Source: an uncultured Tateyamaria sp.
GTDB lineage: Bacteria > Pseudomonadota > Alphaproteobacteria > Rhodobacterales > Rhodobacteraceae
Reading direction: 5' to 3'
Length of the DNA: 64,000 nucleotides
NCBI RefSeq assembly: GCF_947497045.1
Contig: NZ_CANMEU010000006.1
Coordinates: 62,001-126,000 of the forward strand
A program made the position numbers and the translations under genes. Shown piece after piece: positions 43,147-51,738 of the stretch. Every line of letters begins with the position of its first letter. Positions within the stretch are counted from its first letter, which is position 1. The notes under the pieces are model-generated. The model was given only the letters and a program-made list of their open reading frames with translations. It ran no database searches and was not told where the DNA came from.

Positions 43147-44772
43147 ATGGAAAACAAATTGTCTGCCCCCGTGGGTGATCCAAAATGCAAGGACCCCAAA
43201 CCGGGGAACAAGCCCAAGGATATCGCCACTATCGAATTGTGGCTGATTGCCCAAGGCGCGCCCTACAAGATGACGGGCAAGATGAACGCGGGTCTGGTCA
43301 AGATGATCCGGATGTATCAGGGCTCGAAGGGCAAGTTGTCCAAGGGCGACATCAACGGCGTGATCCAGCCCGGCGACAAGACGTGGAATGCGGGGGCCGT
43401 CAAATATTTCCGTTACCGCGATATGATTGCCAATTTCGAGGCCTATGAGGTGGTCGAAAAAGGCAAGACCAAGCTGATCGAGGTGGACGAATTCATCCGG
43501 CTTGAGATCGAGGCCCGGCGCAAGATCATCAACAATGCCAAGTCGGTACAGTCCGAAGCGGATGTGATCGAAAAACTGATCCGCAACGTCGAAGAAACGA
43601 TGGCGGGGCAGGATGGCTATTTGAATGCGATGGTGGCGATTGGGATGCACGGTTTTGGCCTGTCCGATCCGCCCTCGGCCAAGGCCGCGCTGAATGCCCG
43701 TGCGGCCGCGGGCCAGGTGATCGCGGCCACGGACCGGTCCAAAGTGGACTGGAAAAAGGTCAAAAAGCTGTGCGCCCAGACCACCAAACTGCACAAGAAA
43801 GCGGTGAAGGAATGGAAGGATTACAACACCAAATACACCAAGCGGGCCGAGTGGGGGGCGTTTGGGGCCACAGTGGTATCCGAAGGGTCGTTTGCGGTGC
43901 TTGAGGTGCTGGCCACCGGGTACCTGATCACCACACGCGGGATGGACCCGAAACGGGCGCAGGTGATGGCGGCGGTGGGCTGCGAGGGCCTGAAGGTGTC
44001 CGCCGGAGAACTGGGCGAATACGCGGCCAACGACAAATTTGATCCCAAGGCGTCCACCCAGAAGGTGCTGGGCAACATGATGATCACCGGCGTTGCGGCC
44101 TCGCTTGGGGCGTCGCTGTCCTCCAAGGCCTATAAGGGCGTGGTGACCAAGGTTAGTCAGGCCGCCACCCGACAGTTCAACACGCGCATGCAGAAATACA
44201 CGCTCAAGGTGGTGTCGGCCATCTTGGGCTCGGGCGTGGGGCAGAACATGATGAAAGGGGCGATTGCCGAAGTGGGCAACCTCGCCAAGGACGCCGCGGC
44301 GGGCAAAAAGATCGATGAAAAGCGGATTGTGGATGCACTGGCTAATTCGCTGATCGGCGGGCTTGCAGGGTGTGCGTCTTTCAAATCGCTCAAGAAATTC
44401 GACACCGGCTGGCAGAAACGATCTGCCGATATGGCGGGCACCCATTTCAGCCGGGCCATGGAAAAGTCGCTGTTCGTCAAAATGGTGGCCAAGCATGGCG
44501 ACAAGTTCAGCAAGGCCGAGCTGATGGAATTTGCCTCGCGCGAAGGTGCGGACGTGACCATCGAAGCCGCCAAAAAGCTGACCGAACTGATGGGCAAGAC
44601 TGCCTATGCCAGCATCGCCGACAAGATGACGGGCAACGAGGCCAGCGTTGAAGCCTATGAGAAGCTGGCGGCGAAAGGCTTGCAAAAGGACAGCGCCTTT
44701 ATCTCTGCACTGGAACAGAAGGTGCTGGAAGAGGGCGAGAAGCGCCTGAAAAAGATGGCAAAAGCGAGCTAA
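43147..44772 (+). CDS. 541-residue protein with peptidoglycan-binding-like N-terminus, possible secreted effector
   Basis: Residues 8-78 (APVGDPKCKD, then NKPKDIATIELWL, IRMYQGSKGK, INGVIQPGDKTW) follow the plan of PG_binding_1-type domains that open many VgrG/contractile-injection cargo proteins. Residues 100-230 are helical and charged. Residues 235-370 contain Gly/Ala-rich hydrophobic stretches (GVAASLGASLSSKAYKG, ILGSGVGQNMMKGAIAEVG) that could insert in membranes. The last 170 residues are Lys-rich helices. There is no signal peptide. I find no catalytic motif. It sits alone between the rpsD terminator and the nuclease gene. Alternative: a structural or matrix protein of unknown type. 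Confidence 0.6.
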   Translation: MENKLSAPVGDPKCKDPKPGNKPKDIATIELWLIAQGAPYKMTGKMNAGLVKMIRMYQGSKGKLSKGDINGVIQPGDKTWNAGAVKYFRYRDMIANFEAYEVVEKGKTKLIEVDEFIRLEIEARRKIINNAKSVQSEADVIEKLIRNVEETMAGQDGYLNAMVAIGMHGFGLSDPPSAKAALNARAAAGQVIAATDRSKVDWKKVKKLCAQTTKLHKKAVKEWKDYNTKYTKRAEWGAFGATVVSEGSFAVLEVLATGYLITTRGMDPKRAQVMAAVGCEGLKVSAGELGEYAANDKFDPKASTQKVLGNMMITGVAASLGASLSSKAYKGVVTKVSQAATRQFNTRMQKYTLKVVSAILGSGVGQNMMKGAIAEVGNLAKDAAAGKKIDEKRIVDALANSLIGGLAGCASFKSLKKFDTGWQKRSADMAGTHFSRAMEKSLFVKMVAKHGDKFSKAELMEFASREGADVTIEAAKKLTELMGKTAYASIADKMTGNEASVEAYEKLAAKGLQKDSAFISALEQKVLEEGEKRLKKMAKAS

Positions 44773-44866
44773 GGCAGTCGCCCGATCCGTGCCGTTCTCC
44801 ACACCGGGGCGGTCGATTGCGCGTGCGGCAAAAGTATCTCGCGCCGTGCCCGACCTGTGATAGACG

Positions 44867-44881
44867 TTAACTATTGATTAA
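44867..44881. promoter_or_regulatory. TTAA-N7-TTAA site (CtrA-like), upstream of the nuclease gene
   Basis: TTAA at 44867-44870 and TTAA at 44878-44881, in the pattern TTAAC-N6-TTAAG, 18 bp before the ATG. The rest of the 127-bp gap after the 541-residue gene holds only the GGAGG ribosome-binding site at 44889-44893. Confidence 0.45.
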
Positions 44882-44899
44882 GGACGTTGGAGGCTTGAG

Positions 44900-45937
44900 A
44901 TGGGCGCACGCGACATTTCCTTTGCGAGCTTCAATCTGTTGAATTTGCAACTGCCCGGTGACGCCATTTACGGCGACCGCGACGGGTGGGATCAAGGCAT
45001 TTATCAGCGCAAGATTGATTATACGGCCGCCACGATGGCGCTGCTGGATGCGGATGTGATCGGCATTCAGGAACTTTGGGCCAAAGAGGCGTTGGAACAA
45101 GCCTTGACCGAAGGCGGGATCGCGGACGACTACACCGCTCTTGTTCCGCCGGACCATAATGGCAAACGGATCGTGTGCGCGGCGGTGGTGCGTAATGACA
45201 TGCTGGTGGGTACGCCGGAGTGGATCACCGACTTTCCCCCCGAATATGTCCTGAAGTCGGGCGGGGATGATCCGCAACAGGACTTCATCGAAGTCAAACT
45301 GAGCACCTTCTCGCGGCCCGTGCTGCACTTTCAGGTCCAGCCCGATCCGCGCACCCCTGCCATCCACGTGTTCGTGTGCCACTTCAAATCGCGCCGACCC
45401 ACGCAGATCTGGCGCGAGCGCAGCTGGTATGACAAGGATGTGCACGGCCCCCACGCCAACGCGCTTGGCTACGCCATATCGACTGTGCGCCGCACCGCCG
45501 AGGCCGCAGCGTTGCGCGTGTTGGTCACGAACATCGTCAAAGGCTCGGACACGCCCGTCGTCGTGATCGGTGACATGAACGATGGCAAGGACAGCAACAC
45601 GCTGAACATCCTGTCCGAGCAGCCCACGTATTTGTCCCCCTTGTCCACGGGGGGCGGTGACAACGCGCTTTATACCGCACAGACCATGCAGGAATATCGA
45701 TCCGTGCGCGATGTCTATTACACCCACGTCTATCAGGGGCAGCGCGAAAGCCTTGACCATATCCTGTTCAGTCAGGAATTTTACGACAATTCCAAGCGGC
45801 GCAAATGGGCCTTTGACGAGATGACGGTGCAAAATGATCACCTGAATTACGATGATCACAAGGAAAGCGGCACCAACGATCACGGCATTATCCGCGTTGG
45901 GTTCAAATGGAAGCCCGCGCGGGGTACCACGAGCTAG
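44900..45937 (+). CDS. Endonuclease/exonuclease/phosphatase-fold (DNase I-like) hydrolase
   Basis: 345 residues. Active-site blocks in order: FNLLNL (Asn12), IGIQELW (Glu58, metal ligand), VCHFKSRRP, VVIGDMNDGKDSNT (Asp/Asn), SLDHILFS and TNDHGIIRVGF (catalytic Asp-His). The set is complete, so it should be an active nuclease or phosphodiesterase; substrate unknown. There is no signal peptide. Its own strong ribosome-binding site and upstream TTAA-N7-TTAA site suggest separate control from the 541-residue gene, though a nuclease next to an effector-like protein is worth noting. Confidence 0.85.
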   Translation: MGARDISFASFNLLNLQLPGDAIYGDRDGWDQGIYQRKIDYTAATMALLDADVIGIQELWAKEALEQALTEGGIADDYTALVPPDHNGKRIVCAAVVRNDMLVGTPEWITDFPPEYVLKSGGDDPQQDFIEVKLSTFSRPVLHFQVQPDPRTPAIHVFVCHFKSRRPTQIWRERSWYDKDVHGPHANALGYAISTVRRTAEAAALRVLVTNIVKGSDTPVVVIGDMNDGKDSNTLNILSEQPTYLSPLSTGGGDNALYTAQTMQEYRSVRDVYYTHVYQGQRESLDHILFSQEFYDNSKRRKWAFDEMTVQNDHLNYDDHKESGTNDHGIIRVGFKWKPARGTTS

Positions 45938-46003
45938 CGGTCTTTTGTCACTGGTCACCTTGGCGTGTGGACCGTAAAACGGCTTCCAACCACGGAGGCC
46001 CCA

Positions 46004-47092
46004 ATGACCCGCATCACCCCGCAACCCGGCATTATGGACATCGCGCTCTATCAGGGTGGGGCGTCGCATCTCGCGGGTGTGGAGGATGTGCTGAAACTCA
46101 GCTCGAACGAGAACCCGCTTGGCGCACCGCCCGTGGCGATCAAGGCGGTGTCGGAGGCGGTATTGGGCATGCACCGCTACCCCTCGACCGATCACGCGGG
46201 CCTGCGCGCAGCGATTGGCGAGGTGTGGGAGGTCGAGCCCGAGCGTGTCATTTGCGGGGTCGGTTCGGACGAGGTGCTGCAATTCGTGACCCAGGCGTTT
46301 TCCGGCCCCGGTGATGAGATTGTCTATACCGAGCACGGGTTTTCCATGTACCCGATCCTTGCGAACATGGCCGGGGCGACCCCGGTGCGTGTGGCCGAAG
46401 ACGAGAGGGTTGTGAGCGTTGACACGATCCTTGCCGCTGTCACGGACCGAACCCGGATCGTGATGTTCGCCAATCCGGCCAATCCGACCGGCACCCTGCT
46501 TGAGATGGCAGAGGTCGAGCGGTTGGCGCGTAGCCTGCCGTCCCATGTGATCCTTGTGATCGACGGGGCCTATGTTGAATTTGCGCAAGGCTATGACGGG
46601 GGGCTTTCGCTGGCGCGCGCGCTGCCCAACGTGCTGGTCACGCGCACATTTTCCAAGATCTATGGCCTTGGCGGCTTGCGGATCGGATGGGGCTACGGCG
46701 CGCCGGAATTGATCGATGTAATGATGCGTATCCGCCAACCCTTTAACCTGTCGGTGGTCCAACTGGCGGCGGCGGAGGCGGCGGTGCGCGACACCGCCTG
46801 GGTGCGCGACTGTGTGGCGCTGAATGCGGATCAGCGGGCGCGGCTCACAGGTGCACTGCGCCAGTTGGGGCTCGCTTGCGATGACAGCCACGCCAATTTT
46901 GTGCTGGCGCGTGCCGGCTCCGTCGCTGAGGCGGATGCGGCAGAGGCGGCGCTGAACGCAGGCGGCATCCTTGTGCGCCGGGTCGCGGGCTACGGCTTTC
47001 CCGAGGGGCTACGGATCACGGTTGGGGATGCGGATCAGACGGGTCGCGTGATCGCGGCCCTGACCCGTTGGCGCGAGGAGGCAGCCGCGTGA
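46004..47092 (+). CDS. hisC: Histidinol-phosphate / aromatic aminotransferase
   Basis: A 362-residue PLP enzyme (fold type I). SSNENPLGAPP about residue 32, FANPANPTGT about 157, and the PLP lysine in TRTFSKIYGLGGLRIGWG (about 218). ATG 46004 follows GGAGG by 5 bp. It sits in an operon with tyrC (GTGA overlap), so it probably transaminates prephenate or hydroxyphenylpyruvate as well as imidazole-acetol phosphate, as known for alphaproteobacterial hisC-tyrC pairs. Confidence 0.93.
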   Translation: MTRITPQPGIMDIALYQGGASHLAGVEDVLKLSSNENPLGAPPVAIKAVSEAVLGMHRYPSTDHAGLRAAIGEVWEVEPERVICGVGSDEVLQFVTQAFSGPGDEIVYTEHGFSMYPILANMAGATPVRVAEDERVVSVDTILAAVTDRTRIVMFANPANPTGTLLEMAEVERLARSLPSHVILVIDGAYVEFAQGYDGGLSLARALPNVLVTRTFSKIYGLGGLRIGWGYGAPELIDVMMRIRQPFNLSVVQLAAAEAAVRDTAWVRDCVALNADQRARLTGALRQLGLACDDSHANFVLARAGSVAEADAAEAALNAGGILVRRVAGYGFPEGLRITVGDADQTGRVIAALTRWREEAAA

Positions 47093-48003
47093 GCACATAT
47101 GATCGTGTCGCCCTGATCGGGCTGGGGCTGATCGCCTCGTCCATGTTCTGGGCCATCAAGCGGGGTAATTTGGCGGGCGAAGTTACCGGCTATGCCCGCA
47201 CCGCCGAGACGCGCGACACCGCGCGCCGGATTGGACTGTGTGACCGGGTTTACGACAGTGTTGCCGAAACCGTTGAAGGGGCGGATCTGGTGGTGTTATG
47301 CGTGCCTGTCGGGGCGATGGGGGCGGTTGCGGCTGAAATGGCACCGCATCTGGCACCCGGTGCGACGGTCAGTGATGTGGGATCGGTCAAGCGTGCGGTG
47401 ATTGACGCGGTGGGGCCGCACCTGCCGGAGGGCGTGCATTTCGTGCCGGGTCACCCGATGGCAGGCACCGAACATTCAGGGCCGGAGTCCGGCTTTGCGG
47501 AATTGTTTGACAACCGCTGGTGCCTGCTGGTCCCGGCGGAGGGCAGTGACCCGGCGGCGGTGGCGCGGCTGCGCGGCTTTTGGGAGGCGATCGGCTCCAA
47601 CGTCGAGGAAATGGAGCCTGACCACCACGATCTGGTCTGCGCTGTGACCAGCCACGCGCCGCACCTGATTGCCTATACGATGGTGGGTGTTGCGGATGAT
47701 CTGCGCCGCGTGACGGATACGGAAGTGGTCAAATATTCGGCCGCGGGGTTTCGCGACTTTACCCGGATTGCGGCAAGCGATCCGACCATGTGGCGCGATG
47801 TGTTTATGACGAACAAGGACGCCACCCTGGAGATTTTGGGGCGCTTTACCGAAGAGCTGTTCGCCCTTCAACGGGCTATCCGCACAGGCGACGGCGATCA
47901 CCTGCACGACTATTTCACCCGCACCCGCGCGATCCGGCGCGGCATTATCGAGGCGGGGCAGGACACCGACGCGCCCGATTTCGGACGTGGAGCCAAGCGG
48001 TGA
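47089..48003 (+). CDS. tyrC: Prephenate/arogenate dehydrogenase
   Basis: 304 residues, NAD(P)-dependent oxidative decarboxylation in tyrosine synthesis. Rossmann start VALIGLGLIASSMFWAIKRG, GADLVVLCVPVGAM, and the family block PGHPMAGTEHSGPESG (about 126-141) with its catalytic His; DHHDLVCAVTSHAPHLIAY supplies the helical domain. Start GTG 47089 overlaps the hisC stop. No fused ACT regulatory domain is present. Confidence 0.93.
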   Translation: MSTYDRVALIGLGLIASSMFWAIKRGNLAGEVTGYARTAETRDTARRIGLCDRVYDSVAETVEGADLVVLCVPVGAMGAVAAEMAPHLAPGATVSDVGSVKRAVIDAVGPHLPEGVHFVPGHPMAGTEHSGPESGFAELFDNRWCLLVPAEGSDPAAVARLRGFWEAIGSNVEEMEPDHHDLVCAVTSHAPHLIAYTMVGVADDLRRVTDTEVVKYSAAGFRDFTRIAASDPTMWRDVFMTNKDATLEILGRFTEELFALQRAIRTGDGDHLHDYFTRTRAIRRGIIEAGQDTDAPDFGRGAKR

Positions 48004-48758
48004 AAGCGTTGCTGCTGATCCTGTCGCTTTTCGCGACAAGTGCGGTGTCCGCGCCGGATGTGTCCAAGCGGCCCGTGGCGCGGGCTGGAACGGACGCGCG
48101 CAACGGCGCGTTCATACCACCTGTGCGGACGCAGGCGACGGCAACCCCGGCTGCGGTTATTGGCGGATCGCTCCGCCCGTCCTTGCGTCCGCGCGCCATT
48201 GAAAAGCGCATCATGTCGCGCCGTGCACAACGGCGCAAAGGGCAGGTCTGTGGCGATGTGGATCTGCAAGGCGACGTGGTGGGCGCAGTGCCCGGACGGA
48301 TTGCAGGCTGCGGCATTCAGGATGCGGTGCGCTTGCGCTCGGTGTCCGGTGTGGTGCTGAGCCAGGCGGCGGTGATGGATTGCTCAACCGCCAAGGCGTT
48401 GAAAAAATGGACGGAAAAAGGGGCCAAGCCCGCATTGCGCAACACAGGTGGCGGTTTGGCCCGATATCGTGTGGCGGCGCATTATGCTTGTCGCACACGC
48501 AACAATCAGCGTGGAGCCCGTATCTCGGAACACGGGAAGGGGCGCGCGATTGATATATCGGGCTTTACCTTGCAGGACGGATCGACCTTGACCGTGCTCA
48601 ACGACTGGAGTTCACGGCATCGTCGCGCGCTGCGCTCGATGCACAAGGCGGCGTGCGGGCCGTTTGGCACCGTGCTTGGACCCAATTCAGATCGGTTTCA
48701 TCGCGATCATTTTCATTTTGATACAGCACGGTACCGCAGCGGCCCCTATTGCCGTTGA
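48000..48758 (+). CDS. Extensin-like C-terminal domain protein, exported
   Basis: 252 residues with a signal peptide (about 1-18). A basic, Arg-rich linker is followed from about residue 80 by the Extensin_C domain: CGIQDAVRLRSV, AVMDCSTAKAL, YACRTRNNQRGARISEHGKG, AIDISGF and HRDHFHFDTARY. The His/Asp pattern recalls the peptidase M15/VanY fold, so a cell-wall role is plausible. Start GTG 48000 overlaps the tyrC stop (GTGA), an odd partner for amino-acid genes but a common roseobacter order as I recall it. Confidence 0.87.
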   Translation: MKALLLILSLFATSAVSAPDVSKRPVARAGTDARNGAFIPPVRTQATATPAAVIGGSLRPSLRPRAIEKRIMSRRAQRRKGQVCGDVDLQGDVVGAVPGRIAGCGIQDAVRLRSVSGVVLSQAAVMDCSTAKALKKWTEKGAKPALRNTGGGLARYRVAAHYACRTRNNQRGARISEHGKGRAIDISGFTLQDGSTLTVLNDWSSRHRRALRSMHKAACGPFGTVLGPNSDRFHRDHFHFDTARYRSGPYCR

Positions 48759-48791
48759 TTTGATTGAGCGCTGCGCGCACCCGATGTTTTA

Positions 48792-48853
48792 GGGGGCTCT
48801 GCCCCCGCCCTCCGGGCTCCCCCGCGGTATTTCTGGTCAAAAGAAAGAGTGGG
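48792..48853. repeat. Dispersed 3'-end repeat, copy 2
   Basis: A GGGGGC-TCT-GCCCCC hairpin and a GC-rich stretch precede the 27-nt core at 48820-48846 (CCCCGCGGTATT then TCTGGTCAAAAGAAA), 25 of 27 identical to copy 1. It lies 8 bp beyond the stop of the minus-strand DUF2125 gene and 96 bp separate that gene from the extensin gene. Confidence 0.75.
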
Positions 48854-48854
48854 G

Positions 48855-49853
48855 TCAGCGGATGATGAGGCGGGGTGCGGGCGCGATTGGGATAAAGCCG
48901 AGATAGACCGCGCCATCTTTGAGCGCGAGATCGACATCCAATGTGGCCTCGTTGCCCGAGGCACGGGCGAGGGCGCGCAATATGCTGTCTGCCTGTTGTC
49001 TCAGTTGCGGGGGCAGCAGGCCGGAGGTTTCGGCCAGATCCAGCATGGTTGGCCAGTTTTCGGCCTGAAGTGCGACGCTGCCTTCTGGTGTCCCCGAATC
49101 ATCAACCACAAGACTGGCCGCGATATTGAGGTTCAGGTCGCCCCATCGCGCCTCGGCCAGATGCAGGTCAATCTGGCGGGGTTGAGGGCGTTGGGCCTCA
49201 AGCGCGCGCCGGTCCCACGGGCGATCAAAGATGACATCGGCGTTCAGTTGCAGGCTGTCAAAGGCGCGTGGGATCGTTTCGGGTAGCCGGAGCGCGGCAC
49301 GTGCGGTGTCCCCCGGTGCGAACCCGTCGGCGCGCGCCGTCAGTGCGTATGTGGCACCGGTCGTCTGCGTCATGGACAGGGTCAGCGTGTCAGCCTGCAC
49401 CTGCACGCCGCGCGGATCAGCCACCTGCCATGACCCCGATGTCCACCCAAGGGCCTCAAGTTCAAGCGCGGTGCCTGGGTGCAGGTTCAGCGCCATAACG
49501 CCGCCTGACATGGTGAGGGTCGAGCGCCCCAAGGGTGAGGCGAGCAGGATTGGCCCGTCGCTGAGTGACACGGTGACATCGCCGGGCCACCAAGCCGGGG
49601 CGGTGATGTCCAGCCTGTCGGTTTCGATGGCCAGCCCGGCGTCGGGATCGGCCAGCGCCACATCGCGCAACTCGGCAACCAGGATGAGGGGGAAACCGCC
49701 CCCGTTGATCCCGGACAGGTCCGCTTGCCAGCCGGCCTCGGCCCGGTCCGCAAACCACGCCTCGATACTGCCGCGCAGCCCGGTCGAGGCCGCCCACCAC
49801 CAACTGCACCACGCCATCGCACATAGTGCCAGTATCCACAACAGTTTGCGCAT
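48855..49853 (-). CDS. DUF2125 exported protein
   Basis: 332 residues with an N-terminal hydrophobic anchor or signal (about 4-21, Trp-rich). The rest is beta-rich with repeats of the form found in DUF2125/AsmA-like periplasmic proteins (GGGFPLILVAELRDVALADP, LDITAPAWWPGDVTVSL, GNEATLDVDLALKDGAVYLG). The role may be lipid-related but is not established. It is divergent from chaC across 65 bp. Confidence 0.82.
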   Translation of the reverse strand: MRKLLWILALCAMAWCSWWWAASTGLRGSIEAWFADRAEAGWQADLSGINGGGFPLILVAELRDVALADPDAGLAIETDRLDITAPAWWPGDVTVSLSDGPILLASPLGRSTLTMSGGVMALNLHPGTALELEALGWTSGSWQVADPRGVQVQADTLTLSMTQTTGATYALTARADGFAPGDTARAALRLPETIPRAFDSLQLNADVIFDRPWDRRALEAQRPQPRQIDLHLAEARWGDLNLNIAASLVVDDSGTPEGSVALQAENWPTMLDLAETSGLLPPQLRQQADSILRALARASGNEATLDVDLALKDGAVYLGFIPIAPAPRLIIR

Positions 49854-49918
49854 TGCCGCTCTTTCCCTCTGCCCTGAAATCGGGTCTACCGCACCTGAAA
49901 CGGAAAGGACCAGAGGCA

Positions 49919-50449
49919 ATGGCGATGTGGGTATTTGGCTATGGCAGTCTGTTGTGGAATCCGGGTTTTGAGGTTGCCGAGCAGCGTATGGCGACACTGC
50001 CCGGCTACGCGCGTTCGTTCTGCATGCGCTCGATCCACCACCGTGGGACCGAAGCGGAGCCGGGTTTGGTGCTGGCATTGGATGAGGTGGCCGATGCCAG
50101 ATGTGATGGCGTTGCACTGCGGGTGAGCGAAGGGCAGGAGGACACCACGCTTGCCTATTTGCGCGAACGGGAACTGATTTCGTCCGCGTATCTGGAGAAG
50201 ATGCTTGAGATCGGCTTGGCCGATGGGCGTCGCGTGACGGCGGTCACATACGTGATCGACGCGGATCATGTCCAATATTGTGGTGGGCTGCCGTTGGAAG
50301 AGCAGGCACAGATCATCGCCCGTGCCCATGGCGGGCGGGGGCCGAACCGCGAATATCTGCTCAACACGGCCGAGCATCTCCACGCCCTTGGGGTGGCGGA
50401 TCCCGACCTGGATTGGCTGGCCCGCCGGGTTGCTGCGATTTCGGCATAA
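49919..50449 (+). CDS. chaC: Glutathione-specific gamma-glutamylcyclotransferase (ChaC-like)
   Basis: It splits glutathione into 5-oxoproline and Cys-Gly. 176 residues with the diagnostic VFGYGSLLWNPGF at the start, LALDEVADARCDGVALRV, and the catalytic Glu in the middle region (LISSAYLEKMLEIGLADG). GAAAGGA lies upstream of ATG 49919. It opposes GshA, encoded at 2.2 kb. Confidence 0.93.
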   Translation: MAMWVFGYGSLLWNPGFEVAEQRMATLPGYARSFCMRSIHHRGTEAEPGLVLALDEVADARCDGVALRVSEGQEDTTLAYLRERELISSAYLEKMLEIGLADGRRVTAVTYVIDADHVQYCGGLPLEEQAQIIARAHGGRGPNREYLLNTAEHLHALGVADPDLDWLARRVAAISA

Positions 50450-50524
50450 ACCCTTGGCGCTCTGGCTCAATTCGAGATAGATTGCCACCAGAGCAGAGCA
50501 AAAGAAGAGGTCACGAGCCAGCCG

Positions 50525-51736
50525 ATGGCACAGACCAGACCCGAGGCCCAACCGCACTTTTCCCAACCGGTGCGCCAAGTTGCATTGATGCTGATTGTGT
50601 TGATCCTGTCAGGGTTCGGCGCGTTTCTGGCGTTGCCAAGCGTGCTGCCGGTGTTTCGGTCCAACCCGTATCTGAACGGGTTCATCATGTTCGTGTTCCT
50701 GATCGGCGTCGTGTCCTGTTTCTGGATGGTTTATCAGCTGATCACCTCGGTGCGCTGGATCGAAGGGTTTGCCGCGGACGGCCCCTCTGCCAGCGGCAAA
50801 GCCCCGCAATTGCTGGCCTCCTTGGCATCGCTGCTGCGCTCTCGGGGCGCGCGGATGCAGCTTTCGGCGTCCTCGACCCGCTCGATCCTTGATTCGGTTG
50901 CGACCCGGATTGACGAGGTGCGCGAGATCACGCGCTATATCGTGAGTATGTTGATTTTCCTTGGTCTTTTGGGCACGTTTTATGGCCTTGCGACCACGGT
51001 GCCCGCCCTTGTCGAGACGATCCGCAGCCTTGCGCCACAAGATGGTGAAGCGGGGGTCGAGGTGTTCAGCCGCCTTATGACCGGGTTGGAATCCCAGCTT
51101 GACGGGATGGGCGTCGCCTTTGCCTCGTCATTGCTGGGTTTGGCGGGGTCGCTGATCGTGGGCCTGCTTGAGCTGTTTGCGGGTCACGGCCAGAACCGAT
51201 TTTACCGGGAGTTGGAAGAATGGCTAAGCTCGATCACCCGTGTCGGCCTTAGTAATGAAGGCGATGTGACAGGCGATCAGACGGCGATGGCCGGGGTGAT
51301 TGATCATCTGGCCGAACAGATGGAGAGCCTGCAAACCATGTTCACCCAATCTGACATCAGCCGGTCGATGGTTGATGAAAAGCTGGGCAAGCTGGCGGAT
51401 GCGGTCGGGGATATGACGGCTCAGATGCGGGGACAGGGCGGCAGCGAGGCCATTTTGCAGCGCATGGCAGAGGGGCAGGATCGGCTGATCGAAGCCATTG
51501 AAGGGCAAGGCACAGGCGACGGCATTGATGCAGAAAGCCGGATGCGGTTACGCTCGATTGATGTGCAGATGTTGCGCATTCTCGAAGAGATCAGCGCGGG
51601 CCGCCAGGAAACCATGGCCGAGTTGCGCGCCGACCTGTCGGCACTGGCCACAGCGCTCAGCCAGCCGCGCGGTCAAAACCGCAAAGCGAGTGCGACCCGG
51701 TCTGCACGTCAGGGCCCTGAAACGGAAAGCAGCTGA
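50525..51736 (+). CDS. MotA/TolQ/ExbB-family membrane protein with C-terminal helical extension
   Basis: 403 residues. Four membrane segments (about 18-40, 52-73, 138-160 and 192-215); the third and fourth form the proton-channel core (IFLGLLGTFYGLATTVPALVE, VAFASSLLGLAGSLIVGLLE). Residues 235-370 are long cytoplasmic helices. It is encoded 2 bp before an OmpA-family partner, so the pair should form a proton-driven complex in the inner membrane that reaches the cell wall. It is neither flagellar MotA (no flagellar genes nearby) nor a plain TolQ. Confidence 0.87.
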   Translation: MAQTRPEAQPHFSQPVRQVALMLIVLILSGFGAFLALPSVLPVFRSNPYLNGFIMFVFLIGVVSCFWMVYQLITSVRWIEGFAADGPSASGKAPQLLASLASLLRSRGARMQLSASSTRSILDSVATRIDEVREITRYIVSMLIFLGLLGTFYGLATTVPALVETIRSLAPQDGEAGVEVFSRLMTGLESQLDGMGVAFASSLLGLAGSLIVGLLELFAGHGQNRFYRELEEWLSSITRVGLSNEGDVTGDQTAMAGVIDHLAEQMESLQTMFTQSDISRSMVDEKLGKLADAVGDMTAQMRGQGGSEAILQRMAEGQDRLIEAIEGQGTGDGIDAESRMRLRSIDVQMLRILEEISAGRQETMAELRADLSALATALSQPRGQNRKASATRSARQGPETESS

Positions 51737-51738
51737 TC

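Noticed and set aside
42994-46891. Minus-strand frames of 602 and 674 codons opposite the effector-like, nuclease and hisC genes
   Set aside because: Skewed composition, no ribosome-binding site, and full overlap with recognisable plus-strand genes.
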